A DNA stretch of 64,000 bases from NCBI GenBank assembly GCA_001972305.1, contig BDDD01000917.1, positions 305,426-369,425 on the forward strand, in the 5' to 3' direction. Position 1 is the first letter of the stretch. The number at the start of each line of letters is the position of its first letter. Below, piece after piece: positions 9,519-19,952 of the stretch. This stretch comes from Cephalotus follicularis (taxonomy: Eukaryota > Streptophyta > Magnoliopsida > Oxalidales > Cephalotaceae). Below the pieces are notes generated by a model. It was not told the DNA's origin. It searched no databases and was given only the letters and a program-made list of their open reading frames with translations. Position numbers and translations under genes: made by a program.

Positions 9519-11348
9519 TCAAATTTTTGTTTGAGGTACCCAACAAACTTTGGGTCCTTTGGGGTTACTCAAAATGGTTCCTTTCGGAACCCAACTTCTT
9601 TTTGCCCTTGAGAAATTCAAGTCATTCAATACATTTTGTTTATAAAAGCATGATGTAGAAGTGTGTGCATTATTACCACAAATATTGCAAGAAACAACAA
9701 CTTTTCTTTTATGCATATCATTTCTTCTATAAAAACAAGATGAAAATGCATGACCATACTTACCACAATGTGTACACAAGACATTTTTCTTATGATAGCA
9801 TTGTGAGGATGTGTGTGCATGTTTACCACAGAAATTACATGATTTAATCAAATTCTTTCTAAACATGGCATTCTTTTTGTGGAAGCAAGTAGAAGATGTG
9901 TGTCCAATTTTCCCATAATAATCACACATGGTTTTCCTTTTAATTTTAGCCTTTTCAACCTTTTCCTTTTCTAATTTCTCCTTCCTATCAAAGAATGTTT
10001 GATAGAGCTTAACGTTGTTCATATCCTCATATCCTAGACCGGCTTTATCAAATACACATCTTTGCATCCCAAGGAGATTTTCAAGCTTCTCACTACTATT
10101 AGAAAACTTTGAGAAGCTTTTCATTAAAGCTTCTATTACCTCCTTGAGATTTTTGTTCTCTTTTACAAGGTATGCTATTTCATTTTCCAGGAGGTCTACC
10201 TCAATTTCATTTGAGGTTTCTTCCTTGGCCAATTTTAGTTCATCATTTTCATTTACCGAAGACTTAACCTTTTTCTTTAATGAAGCAATTATAGAGCCAT
10301 ACTTTTATACTACTAGAACAAGTTCGACAAATGTTACCTCATTGCTTTCTTCTTCTTCTTCTTCTTCCTCTAAAGCCATCAAGGCTATTTGAGCCACATC
10401 TTCATTTGAGTCCTCATCCGAGCTGGACTCATCACTATCATCCCAAGTTGCGATCATAGCCTTCTTCTTCTTCTTCATTAGGTCCTTCTTCTTTAGGCGA
10501 GGGCAATCGCTTTTTTAGTGCCCCGGTTTATTACACTCGAAGCATATGATTTCTTCAAGCTTGTTTGACTCTCCTTTTTGGTGGAATTTCTTATTTGTCT
10601 TTCCACCAAATTTCTTCTTGCTAGCAAGGAACTTTTTGAACCTTCGGGTGATAAATGCTAGCTCTTCATCATCATCATCATCATCCTCGGAATCTTCGGT
10701 TTGGGATGATTTTAAGGCAACTATCTTCTTCTTCTTCTTCTCCTTTTCTTCATCGTCATCCTTCTTTTGCATAGATAGTTCATGAGTCATCAATGACCCA
10801 AGGAGATCTTCCAATGCAAGGACATTGAGGTTCTTTGCTTCCTCAATTGCGATGACCTATGGCATCCATGATCTTGGCAAGCAGCTAAGAATTTTCCTCA
10901 CCATTTCACTGTTAGAATATGTCTTATCTAAAGCTTGTAAAGCATTAATAATGTTTGTAAATCTAAAGAACATAGATTTAATATCTTCGTTCTCATTCAT
11001 GGTGAACATTTTGTACTCATGAACAAGCATGATAACTTTGGCCTCCTTGACTTGATTGGTCTCTTCGTAGGTGACCTCAAGTCTATCCCACATTTCCTTG
11101 GCGGAAACGCAAGATGAGATTCTATTAAAATCATTAGAATTTATAGCACAAATAATAATATGCTTGGCCTTAGCATTTATTTGGACTCTCTTTCTATCAT
11201 TCTCGTCATAGAGGTTTCTAGGCTTGGAGATGACATTCCCATTTTCAAGAGTAATGGTGGGAAGATTTGGACCATCAACTATGAGGTCCCATAAATTGTA
11301 GTCAAGGGATTGGATGAAAATGGTCATCTTAGCGAGATTTGCAAACAC
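9519..11348 (-). pseudogene. SIRE-like copia gag with five zinc knuckles
   Basis: Capsid/nucleocapsid region. From 11348 the frame has FIQSLDYNLWDLIVDGP, AKHIIICAINSNDFNRISSC, AKEMWDRLEVTYEE and MFFRFTNIINAL: SIRE-type gag, but the usual N-terminal 'NGTNYxYWK' start is missing. Lys/Glu-rich stretches follow, then a CCHC knuckle (CFECNKPGH, stop, KSDC) near 10530. After an acidic linker and a coiled-coil-like segment come four more CX2CX4HX4C units: CDYYGKIGHTSSTC, CNFCGKHAHTSSQC, CTHCGKYGHAFSSC, CNICGNNAHTSTSC (9920-9680; the first has Y in place of the usual aromatic-Cys context but keeps C-C-H-C). Stops near 10856, 10516 and 10310 break it. Confidence 0.85.
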
Positions 11349-12333
11349 TAGTTTAGAGTGGTTCAGCGTAACTCTTGCCTACGTCCACTTTTCCCAAGGA
11401 TCCCCTTGAGTTTCCACTAGTTCCCTGAATACAATTCCGGGTGCTATTCGGTACACCTTTGTGATTGACCTCAATCACTTACAATTTTTCTTGGGTTCAC
11501 TCCCCGAATTCACTAGGGTTCACTCCCCTATTACAATCAAGATAGATAAAGTAGTGTTTCAATCTAAACCTCTCACCAGGTTGGATTTGACAAGATAAGT
11601 TAACTTAGACAAAGTGAGAACAACAATGGCTTAAAAATGCAAGATAAAAGCTTTTTGATTTTAAAACTTGGAGTATGATTTCTTTGAATGATTTGATAAC
11701 TCTTGTGTTGCTCTACTTGTTTATCTTCCAAAACTTCGTGCATATATATCTTGTTGCCTCATAGATCCATTGGGAATAGTTTAGGACTAGTTCCATAATG
11801 GAATGTCCACTAAACTCTGTCAGAAACTGTTCCAGCCAATCAAAGCATCGACTGTCACCTATAAAGCGTCGACGATCATGAGACCGTTAGGGATCTCAAA
11901 TTCAAATTATCAGCTCAAAGCGTAGGCGTTCAAAACGTTGGAGTCGACCGGCACCTTAAAGCGCTGACGCTTAGACTTGGCGGTCGATGCTTAAGCCACT
12001 TTTAATTGCCATTTGGTTCACTGTTTAGACGGCAGGCGCTTTGCAGTAAGAGCAGACGCTTAGTACCCCAAAGCGCAGACGCTTGAATCTGGGCGTCGAC
12101 GGTTTGAGTGTTTCTTCCACTTCTCCAAGTGCTTCACCGGTAGACGATTAGGCCCTTGTCTTGACTGCCACCTAAAGCGCTGACGCTTTAATCTTGGGCA
12201 TCGACGGTCTGACCTGTGTTCTGCAGAATTCTTGTTGTTTTGCTCACTTCATGGCTTTCTTGCACATCAAGAAACTTTGTTAAACACAAATATGTTATCA
12301 TCAAAACTTAGGATTGAGACATAAATGTCAACA
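11349..12333 (-). mobile_element. SIRE-like copia 5' LTR
   Basis: Begins (minus strand) at 12333 with TGTTGACATTTATG. It runs through the GTCGA motif cluster and a typical SIRE LTR tail: 'gggaaaagtggacgtaggc', 'gccgaaccactcta'-like text and 'actagtgtttg' near 11350. No primer-binding site (TGGTATCAGAGC) separates this tail from the gag reading frame, so PBS, leader and gag start are deleted. The outer end abuts C-family LTR at 12334, meaning SIRE inserted into that LTR. Confidence 0.75.
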
Positions 12334-13190
12334 CGTGTCAACCTTAGTTTTTCCCTATGCTTATACGTCCGCAAACTCATTACGACTATCGGCGAACATT
12401 TCTGAAAACCAAGCTTCCAGTCCCCGTAACCTGAGCAGGTATTTTTCAGTCTATAATGAATACAGATAGAAAAAAGCCCATCATCCTCGCTATAGGTATG
12501 ATGATTCCATCTTGCATACTTGCCTAAATTCTTGCAAATTCAATAAGGCTCAAAGACCACCTGTTTGTCAGCCCGTGAGAGAACAGGATAGGGCGGAGAT
12601 CAAAGCGAAACTTCCTCTACATAATGTAGAGCAGTAGCTTAGGTCTAAGGATCAGACATGCCTTCTAAGGTCCAGCAAGGCACTAAGTGCCTATACACTA
12701 CCACCACAGATAGGAATTTCTGTTGACATGGGATTACTGACCATCCAAATAGCATTCCTACTGTGGGATAGGTTTAGTGTACATGCTCCCAGCATGCACC
12801 CCGCATTAGCTTTAGGGTTCATCCCAAGTGGCAATGAGATACTCCATCCTCTAACCCGCGGGAGCAAGCATAATGTGGCGAGTCTAACCGATTCATTTAT
12901 GCCCTATATAAGTGAACCTCTAACTTGGAACGGTTTAATCACAGGGAATAAGGGAGCCGTTCTCATAGCCCCCAGGCCCGACATCAAACCGTTGATGTGA
13001 CTGGGCACCATATACGTAAGCAGATATTAAATTTAAACTGTTTTGATGATGCGATAGAACACATACAGCTTTCCAGCATAAGTAAAATTGTGCAGATATG
13101 TCACATAAATGGAATAAGACTTTTTTAACACAAAAAGAATAATAGCTACACCAAGCCACGCAGTGGCTTGATGGGTCCCCATCTCTAACA
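12334..13190 (-). mobile_element. C-family copia 3' LTR, truncated (right copy)
   Basis: Same structure as 765-1621. LTR start TGTTAGAG (minus) at 13190, polypurine tract just beyond, the SIRE LTR cutting its end at 12333. This copy is still connected through G1 to the remaining C-family internal region at 22738-27708, so it is the original locus of the duplicated block. Confidence 0.7.
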
Positions 13191-13491
13191 ATCTCCCACT
13201 TGGCCCTCAAGCTGCGATGACCAAAAATTCAAGTCCATCGACTTGCTGTGATACTGGAACGTTAAGCTTCCCAAAGCTTTGGATCTGCTATGTTCACCTC
13301 TAAGGTGACACTCTCAAGCAATTATTCTTCCTTAACCATGATCCCTTGGATAAAAAGATAGTTTTGTTGAATATGTTTGGATAGCAAGTGAGACCGAGGT
13401 TCTCTTGGCCAGTGCATTGGCCTCCATCGTAGTTGCAATATAGAACTGCTGGACTATTGACAAATGGAACAACCCTAAGTTCCTCCAAGAA
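13191..13491 (-). pseudogene. Copia RNase H 3' fragment (right copy)
   Basis: Duplicate of 1622-1922 with the same FLEELRVVPFVNSPAVLYC reading and frameshift. It ends at AAGAA (13487-13491) immediately before the G1 LTR. GAGAA follows G1 at 22738-22742, giving a target-site duplication with one mismatch, and copia coding resumes there. Confidence 0.65.
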
Positions 13492-13869
13492 TGTAACGCC
13501 CCAAAATTTCATAAATAATTATTATGAAATTGGTGCGTGTACGGTCGTAATAAAATCGATAGAGGCCCGAAGTAATAATAAAAAGGCATTTCGCATTGAA
13601 GCCGTAATTATGTTGTCCAAAATAGCTATTAAAACCTCTTTTAAATGAGCGACAGTAAAGCCCAATGTTCACAATATTGTTACAGTTATTTTAGTGGCGA
13701 TCGGATTAATAGATGTCACGATTCGCGGAAAAAACGGGACCCAGACCTTAATATTTTCTGGTAAAATACCATAAAGCAAAGGGGGGAAGCAAATAATAAA
13801 AGAAAAGGGAAGAGACACGGGCGCATAGCGCCACCATGAAAAGAAGAGAGACAGACCCGAGAGAGAGAT

Positions 13870-13915
<46 letters not shown>

Positions 13916-15816
13916 GGAGAGACAGTGGGAGAGAAAAGGAGAGAGTGCGCCGGAGATGACGCAGGAGCCAATCACATGACCGGGAGAGCACGGCGGTCAA
14001 CCCATGACCTCCACCGGACGGTAACTCCTCATTCCCCTTCCCCTTTTTCCTCTTATCGTCTCTTCTTCCCCGCCACTGTCAGCGTCTCTGCCAGGCATTT
14101 TCAGATGCCATTAGCATCATGGAATGAGGGGGTTTTCATCTAGAAGGCCCGCTCTGTCCATTTTGACCAATGTTGAGGAGTGTTTCGGCCGGAATCTGCC
14201 GAAATCAGTGGATCGAGTCGACTCAGCGAGTCAACTCAGGGACGCCTGACACCGCACTTTTGGCATTGAGTGTCGGCGAGTCTGGAGAAGGGATGTGTAT
14301 AACTGGTGAATGTGTGACGTTTCGGTGGCCGCAATGTTTTATGTGTCGAGCATAACGGAAATGTGTTGTATGTGCAGTGTATGAGTGGCAATTGGATTTG
14401 GCAGTGGAAAGGATCAATTGGCAAGAACCGGCTTCAGTTCAACGGTTATTGGGAATGTTCGGCGATTGAACGTGCAGCTCGACTGTACTGTTGCTACTGC
14501 TTTAATAGGTAGGAGATTTTATAATTGTGGTTTATGTTCAGTTATAATGGATATTCATAAATGAAATCCATGCAATAGACTGTGATATGAGCATGAACAT
14601 GTGTTGTTGTTGATAAATGCTCTATTTTGAATGGATTTGGATGAGAATTACACGTGTTTTCCGCTGTGTTTGTGCACTACCCGCAGGACCAGCCGACTGT
14701 CCAAAGAGGACAGCCGACAGTTCGAGGCTATCAGTCGACTGTTCAGTGAGAACAACCGACTACTCGAGGGGAAAGAGCCAACTGTGCAATGGAACTAGTC
14801 CACTATTCACGTATTTTAAACGGTGATCATCTCCTGCTGTATGATTAGCCGACTGCCAAGAGAAGGCAGCCGACTGTAGATGGCACATCTGACTATTTGG
14901 GATGACTGTCGACCTTCGACCTGTCACTTCACCCGGATTCGCATAGATGGCAATGCTGGGGTGAGTGGGGATGTAGAAAATGCGTATTGTTCACGAAACA
15001 ACCGACTGTCATGAGGAGACAGCCGACTGTCAAAGGGGCAGCCGATTGTCAAAAATGAGACAGCCGACTGTTAAGGGAGGCAGCTGACTATAAAATATGG
15101 GACAGCCGATTGTTTAAAGGAAACAACCAACTGTCATGAGGAAACAACCGACAATCATGAAGGGGCAGCCGACTGTTGAGGGACTGACTTGCATTTTGAG
15201 CATATGTTGGCATCGCATTTTGATATGAAATGAATTGATGATTGAAATGCGAATGATTCTAAAGTGTTTCATTCATTTTAGAAATGTGTACATGATTTTA
15301 CACAAATCATTATTTGATATGAAAATGTATATTTTGATAAATGTATGTTTTCGACGGATTGAAACATGGTTTCGAAGATGCAATACATGTTAAAATAAAT
15401 TTATTATTTCCAGTATTTTATAAATTACTTGGAAACGATTAGATTTGATTTGATTGATTGATTGTGATTGATGACGTACTGGCTAGGGTGACGGAGTGTC
15501 GCCAACGGCTGGTGGCGGGATGTTTTCCTAGGGGCCAAAAGATGGCTAGGAATGCCCGAATACAATGTTATTAGACACATAGTGCAAGTAACACGGGTTA
15601 CCATGATTGCTGAACACAGAGTGCGAGCATCATGAGTTTGATTTGTTGCCTTGCTTCGTGACTCGGGAGTCGGGGGCCAGAGTAAAAGTACGGTGTCGGG
15701 GCCAGGAGATGGCGACGCTCTTCGTACCGATTTGATTTGATTTGATTTGTCCTTTGAGACATGATTGATGATTTGATGGTTGTAGCCACTTGGAATGGTT
15801 GCACCTATTGGCATAG

Positions 15817-15848
<32 letters not shown>

Positions 15849-16331
15849 ATACATCTATATATGTATTGTGATATATTATGTATGCATCATGGATGCATTC
15901 ATTACATGACATTCATTATCATTGACCATAAATTACACTCATGATTTAGTCGAGTGAGGACAAAGGCTAACCCCCTACTATTACAGATTGATGCAGTGAC
16001 TTGGATATCGACCGTGCGCAGCTGAATTAGAGGGGAGACGGAGTTTTATATACTTATATAAATGTTAAACGATGTATTAAAACATGTTTTACTGATGTTA
16101 ATCAACTTTGATCATGCTCCATTTGTGGGCAGTTGACAATGACTTAATAATGTTAAATGATGGAATCATGTGGTATGGGACGCAAGATTCGGTTTATTTA
16201 TTCAGCTTATTATTAAATTGTTCCGCAAGATATTATTGGAATCAAGGTTTTAATTTTATCTTATTTTGTATAAGCTGGATTTACGTTGATTGCCATGACT
16301 TATACGTAGTTAATGGGAATGGGGTGTGATA
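13492..16331 (+). mobile_element. G1 gypsy 5' LTR
   Basis: 2840-bp LTR from TGTAACGCCCC to GGGTGTGATA (terminal CA mutated to TA). It contains a (GA)n tract (13858-13913), the GTCGACTC element near 14216, the CCGACTGT cluster (14690-15178) and a (TA)n/(TG)n microsatellite at 15817-15848. Position 16108 onward matches the 3' LTR copy near 22510. Divergence from the 3' LTR is several percent by eye. LTR length, the TGTAACGCCCC start and the PBS type fit Tekay-like chromoviruses. Confidence 0.85.
14690..15178. repeat. CAGCCGACTGT motif cluster in G1 5' LTR
   Basis: Same irregular cluster as 3140-3630, with scattered substitutions such as CAGCTGACTAT, CAGCCGACAGT and CAACCGACTACT. Motifs and spacers have both mutated since duplication. 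Confidence 0.85.
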
Positions 16332-16335
16332 GCAG

Positions 16336-16347
16336 TGGTATCAGAGC
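16336..16347 (+). promoter_or_regulatory. G1 primer-binding site (initiator Met-tRNA)
   Basis: TGGTATCAGAGC, a perfect complement to the 3' end of plant initiator methionine tRNA, begins four bases after the 5' LTR. It is where first-strand cDNA synthesis would start, and it fixes G1's orientation as plus. Confidence 0.9.
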
Positions 16348-16487
16348 CTATTATAGGATATCGTAGGGATACCGTCCTCGACAATTAAATAGTTGGATGA
16401 AGGAACTTGTCCAGGCTAATAGTTCTTTGGAAATTAACAATTGTTTCCTTGAGATGATTAATTGTCATCGTTTCTTAAAGGAAACGA

Positions 16488-16870
16488 AATGGACATAAGG
16501 AGAAGACGCGGAAGGCTTTGAGCCGCTAATGGAAATGTTCCTGAGGAAGTAAATGACAGAATGAACCCTATGAGCCGTACAGTGGATTGCTTCCAGCAGC
16601 AGATGGCTACGAAGCAGCAAACATAGAATACATGCGTCGATTGTACGCTCAAGCTCACCCACAACACATGGCTCCTGGCCATGGTGTACGTAATGATGGA
16701 AATTAGTTTGGAAGGCATCTTGACAGATTCATGGAGCAAAACCCTTCTAGTTGCAATGGGGAACTTGATGCGACTATTGCTGAAAGATAGCTACAAGATC
16801 TAGAGAAGATTTTTACTATTATGGATTACACGGAATACCAGATGACGTCGATGCCTAAACGGTGGTGTTG
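16488..16870 (+). pseudogene. G1 gag remnant
   Basis: Degraded start of a gypsy gag. The conceptual translation begins MDIRRRRGRL, then a stop, and later FMEQNPSSCNGELDATIAER followed by a stop and LQDLEKIF. These align with the better-kept gag of element D (MDLRRGRRGR at 38429; FMRQNPPTFLGELDANVAER near 40684). Stops include GAT AG in place of a tryptophan position. After about 16870 gag similarity vanishes. Confidence 0.7.
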
Positions 16871-17795
16871 ACGCCAATAGCCCTGTTTTAGTGAAACTGC
16901 CCTATTTCGCATGGATCTTGATTCCAATTGAGATCATGCAAGCGTTTAAGCCTTTGAAATAGCGCCTAAGGCTGCCAAGAAGTCTACACTTGACTGGAAG
17001 GTAGACCTTGAGAAGGTAGACCTCCCGAGATCCTATGGATTATACCCAATGAAGTGACAGTGAGGGCTATGAATTGTATAGCGATTAAGTGACCGACCAA
17101 GTGAGCCGTAATGGCTAAGTGACTGACCGAATAAGCCGTACTTGCTAAGCAATCGATCGAATGGGCCAAAAGGCATAAGTGTTATCTGAATGGCTTCCGT
17201 ATCGAATAGTGGTTGATCGAGATAGAACATGAATGGTTATTGTGAAATGCTAGTGTAACGTTATCGATCGTATAGTGTATTGTTGTCGATCGTATCATGA
17301 TTGAATGGACCGTTGTTGAACGGATAGTGATTGTATGATCTATTATTGAACAAATAGTGATCGTATGAAATGTTATTGAATGGATAGTGATCAAACAGGT
17401 CGTTATTGATTGGATAGTGGTCAAATGAATTGTTATCGAATGGACGGGCATTGCATGGATGCTCAAAATAGATTGCGAATGAACTGATAGGGTGACCAAC
17501 TACTTATATATGCTGGTATGGGACAGTATATGTATTTAGTCAACCACTGAATGTCAACTGCATATGTTATTATCCTTTAGATTCCTAGTAGAGTGTGAAG
17601 GGATACGGACCGTAAACGGCTGTTGGCCGTAAACGGATATGAATTGTAAAATGGTATGGACTATAAACGGCTGTGGGCCTTAAATGGATACGAATTGTAA
17701 ACGGATATGGACCATAAACGGCTATGGACCATAAACGAATAATGAATGGGATGGATATAGCACGGTCATGGATTGATACGGGATGAAAGGCCCCA
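16871..17795. repeat. Degenerate tandem-repeat filler in G1 interior
   Basis: No coding similarity. From 17060 to 17180 phrases like 'aagtgaccgaccaagtgagccgta' recur. From 17240 to 17460 a unit of about 36 bp built on 'gttattgaatggatagtgatcgtatga' recurs at least six times with drift. From 17600 to 17745 'tatggaccataaacggc' and 'cggatatgaattgtaa' alternate. Sequence of this type stands where protease and RT would be expected. Confidence 0.65.
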
Positions 17796-18236
17796 TGTAA
17801 CGCCCGGCATTTTCTTGGATGTAATATTTCCATTTATGACGTAATCATTGAACTTGATATAATGAGAATATTGAGTTTTGACTTGAAAGATGCTTGAAAA
17901 CCCTAATTATGGACTTAGAAATGGAGTGTGTATGTTAAAGCCTGAAACGGCGCAGTTTTGACCAAAAGACATCGACGTCTTCTGGAAAGACGTCGACTCC
18001 TTTATCTTGTATTGTATTATTTTCGCGCTCCGTTTTGGGCGATCAACAGTTATGTTTGTTTTGTGGGCATCACGTAGTATGGGATGCGTGATGTGTTTTA
18101 ATTCGGCTTATATTTGATGCTTCCGCAAGTTGTTCATGGATACAGAAAGTCTTAAATTTATGGAAATTTTGCATAAGCCGGATTTATTTGTTGATTGCTT
18201 TACCACTTTTATGTTGTGGAAAGACGGGGTGTGACA
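17796..18236 (+). mobile_element. S2: short solo LTR with 5-bp TSD
   Basis: 441-bp LTR from TGTAACGCCCGG to GGGGTGTGACA, flanked by perfect CCCCA repeats at 17791-17795 and 18237-18241. Both ends match the reverse complement of the 1966-bp solo LTR S1 (38550-40515), but about 1.5 kb in the middle is absent. It retains two GTCGAC motifs (AAAGACATCGACGTCTT and AAAGACGTCGACTCCTTT, 17963-18000). It is inserted in the G1 interior. Confidence 0.85.
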
Positions 18237-18241
18237 CCCCA

Positions 18242-19552
18242 GATGATGGTATATGGTAGAGTTACTAATGACGGATTGTGTTATGACTTATGTAGATACG
18301 AAATGACATTATTCACATCTCTCATGCTATGTATGCATCTAACATGATCGATATTATATACAAATCTGCTACACCTCTGCATACGTTCATTGCATATGTG
18401 TATTGTACACAGCCATTGGTTGCTGATCGTTTCATTGCAATGAAGTGGGTCAGGTTTAAGTTCAGGTTCAGGTGGACGCATAAGTGATTAGACAGTCCGA
18501 GTGTAGGGTGAGTATCTACATTCCTCTCATCTATGTTTGTATGAGGTAGTTGATGTAGTTGGATAGTGTATTTATGTTGCACGACCTGCCAGCTTATGGC
18601 AGTGGAAAATAAATGTGTGTTGATGTATTGGACCTGTCGGTATGTGGCAGTGCATAAGTTGATCGGAGTATGATATTACTGGGTATGATCAGACCCATCA
18701 TTTGAGGTTTTGACATGATTATCCTTCGCATGCGTGTGGTATTATTGGATATGATCAAACCCATCATTTGGGGGTATTGAGAGGATTGCCCTTCTGCATG
18801 CAAATGATATACTTGATTTAGTTGTGATGTAGTTTGGTGCGGGCTGAGCCCCCATATAGATTGTGATGAGATATGAGGGTTGATCCCCAAACATATAAAC
18901 TATGGTTTATCGGGTGGCATGAAGTCCGATAAACGAATACTTCATGCCCAAATTTTGAGAAATCCTAAGAGTTTGATTTTAATGGATTCATCACTGAGGT
19001 TGTGGAATGATGATTTGGATCTAAATTGTGGTTTGTGGAAGGCTAAGCCCATTTATGACCGTTGGTTCTTGCTTCGGGAGTATGGATATAAATTGTGTTT
19101 TCTTTATAGGGGGCATAATCTGATAAACGAATACTTCATGCCCGATTTTTGGGAGATTATAAGAGTTCAAATGTATTCAACTGATTATTCCGCTGACATG
19201 AGGTGACTGTTTAAAGTTCTAGATTATAGCACTTTTGGGTGTGATTGATATATGACTGTTACGGAACTATGCTGAATATACCAGTATAGGATCCTTACTG
19301 TTAGGAGATTGAAAGTGATTAACTGAATAAATTGCTAATTGGAGTTATTTGGAGTTGCGGAATAATAATAGGTGATATGTTGGGTTCTTGGAGTCCCAGT
19401 GATATGGATGTAGTATGGTTAAAGATTGAACAGATACAGATTGTATGGTTACGGGTTGTGTAGTCATTAACCTTATGGTTATGGATCGTATGCTTATGAA
19501 TTGTTTGATGTGGATGAGTTGTGGTCGCAAGCCTATCGCTCCAATTTCTTCG
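18242..19552. repeat. Second repeat-rich filler in G1 interior
   Basis: No retroviral domain is recognisable. Local duplications are visible: a ~75-bp unit holding 'gatatgatcaaacccatcattt' twice (18670-18800), 'gataaacgaatacttcatgccc' twice about 195 bp apart (18928 and 19122), 'cctgycrgyttatggcagtg' twice (18588, 18632), and runs of 'tatggtta' near 19415-19500. Short ORFs here are repetitive and I do not treat them as genes. Confidence 0.6.
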
Positions 19553-19920
19553 TACATCCGGCGATTAGCAAGATGTATCGAGATTTGAAGCTGGATTTTA
19601 GTGGAAACTTGATGGAGTTGGAATTAGTTGAAAGGAACATCAACCGTTAGTGGAGTTTTCATTGGGAGATCATGAATTGCATGACGTGTTTCATGTGTTA
19701 ATGCTTATGGATAACATCCAGATCCTACTCACGTGTTGTAATTTGAGCCATGAGCTTTGAAGAGATACCTATCTGGGTGATCGATCGTCGAGTCAGACAA
19801 TTGAGAAATGACATTTCCTTGGTGGAAGAGTGATGGTGTAATACCATGGGCATGGGATGCCACTTGGAACGAGAGGAAGAAGTAAAGGCATTCTACCTTC
19901 ACATGTTCAATCTAGGGAAT
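19553..19920 (+). pseudogene. G1 integrase N- and C-terminal remnants fused
   Basis: SNFFVHPAISKMYRDLKLDF is the zinc-binding start of a gypsy integrase (compare YSVHPGSSKMWHDLKKNY in D). Within 100 bp it is followed by HDVFHV and DNIQ, then IDRRVRQLRNDISLVEE and CHLERE, which correspond to the chromodomain-side tail of D (VDRMEKVLRNKTIP, ATWERE). The whole catalytic core between them is missing, and several stops are present. Confidence 0.65.
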
Positions 19921-19937
19921 CTCAGGATGATATTTCT

Positions 19938-19952
19938 CTAAGGAGGGGAGGA
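19938..19952 (+). promoter_or_regulatory. G1 polypurine tract
   Basis: Purine run ctaaggaggggagga directly before the 3' LTR start; primer for second-strand DNA synthesis. The same tract type precedes the 3' LTRs of D (43376-43390) and G3 (58804-58818). Confidence 0.85.

Larger units (their letters stand above)
11571..15809. repeat. Right copy of the 4.2-kb direct duplication
   Basis: This block matches 1-4259 throughout, in the same order: SIRE LTR, C-family LTR, RNase H fragment, G1 LTR. Sampled lines vary from identical (1021-1080 against its counterpart) to about 8% different (first 60 bases), so the copy event is not recent. The right end is not a natural edge, since G1 LTR continues unbroken past 15809, while the left copy stops there. 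Confidence 0.85.

Noticed and set aside
10015-10785. Plus-strand Ser/Phe-rich ORFs
   Set aside because: Antisense of the Lys/Glu-rich SIRE gag linker; no independent support.
1-15809. Reading the 4.2-kb repeats as unusually long LTRs of the SIRE element
   Set aside because: The right copy continues without a break into the G1 LTR beyond 15809, and the block contains pieces of two other elements with their own ends. Edges do not form TG...CA termini that match each other.
15817-15848. (TA)n(TG)n run as an insertion target or origin
   Set aside because: Simple microsatellite in the G1 LTR, also in the 3' copy (22228-22262) with different length; nothing beyond slippage is needed.
16336-16347. 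Possible tRNA gene fragments at TGGTATCAGAGC sites (also 38328, 54080, 27709)
   Set aside because: These are retrotransposon primer-binding sites next to LTR ends; no cloverleaf sequence surrounds them.
18880-19206. 108-residue ORF in G1 interior
   Set aside because: It spans two copies of a ~195-bp duplication, with internal repeats; no known domain, and surrounded by repetitive filler.
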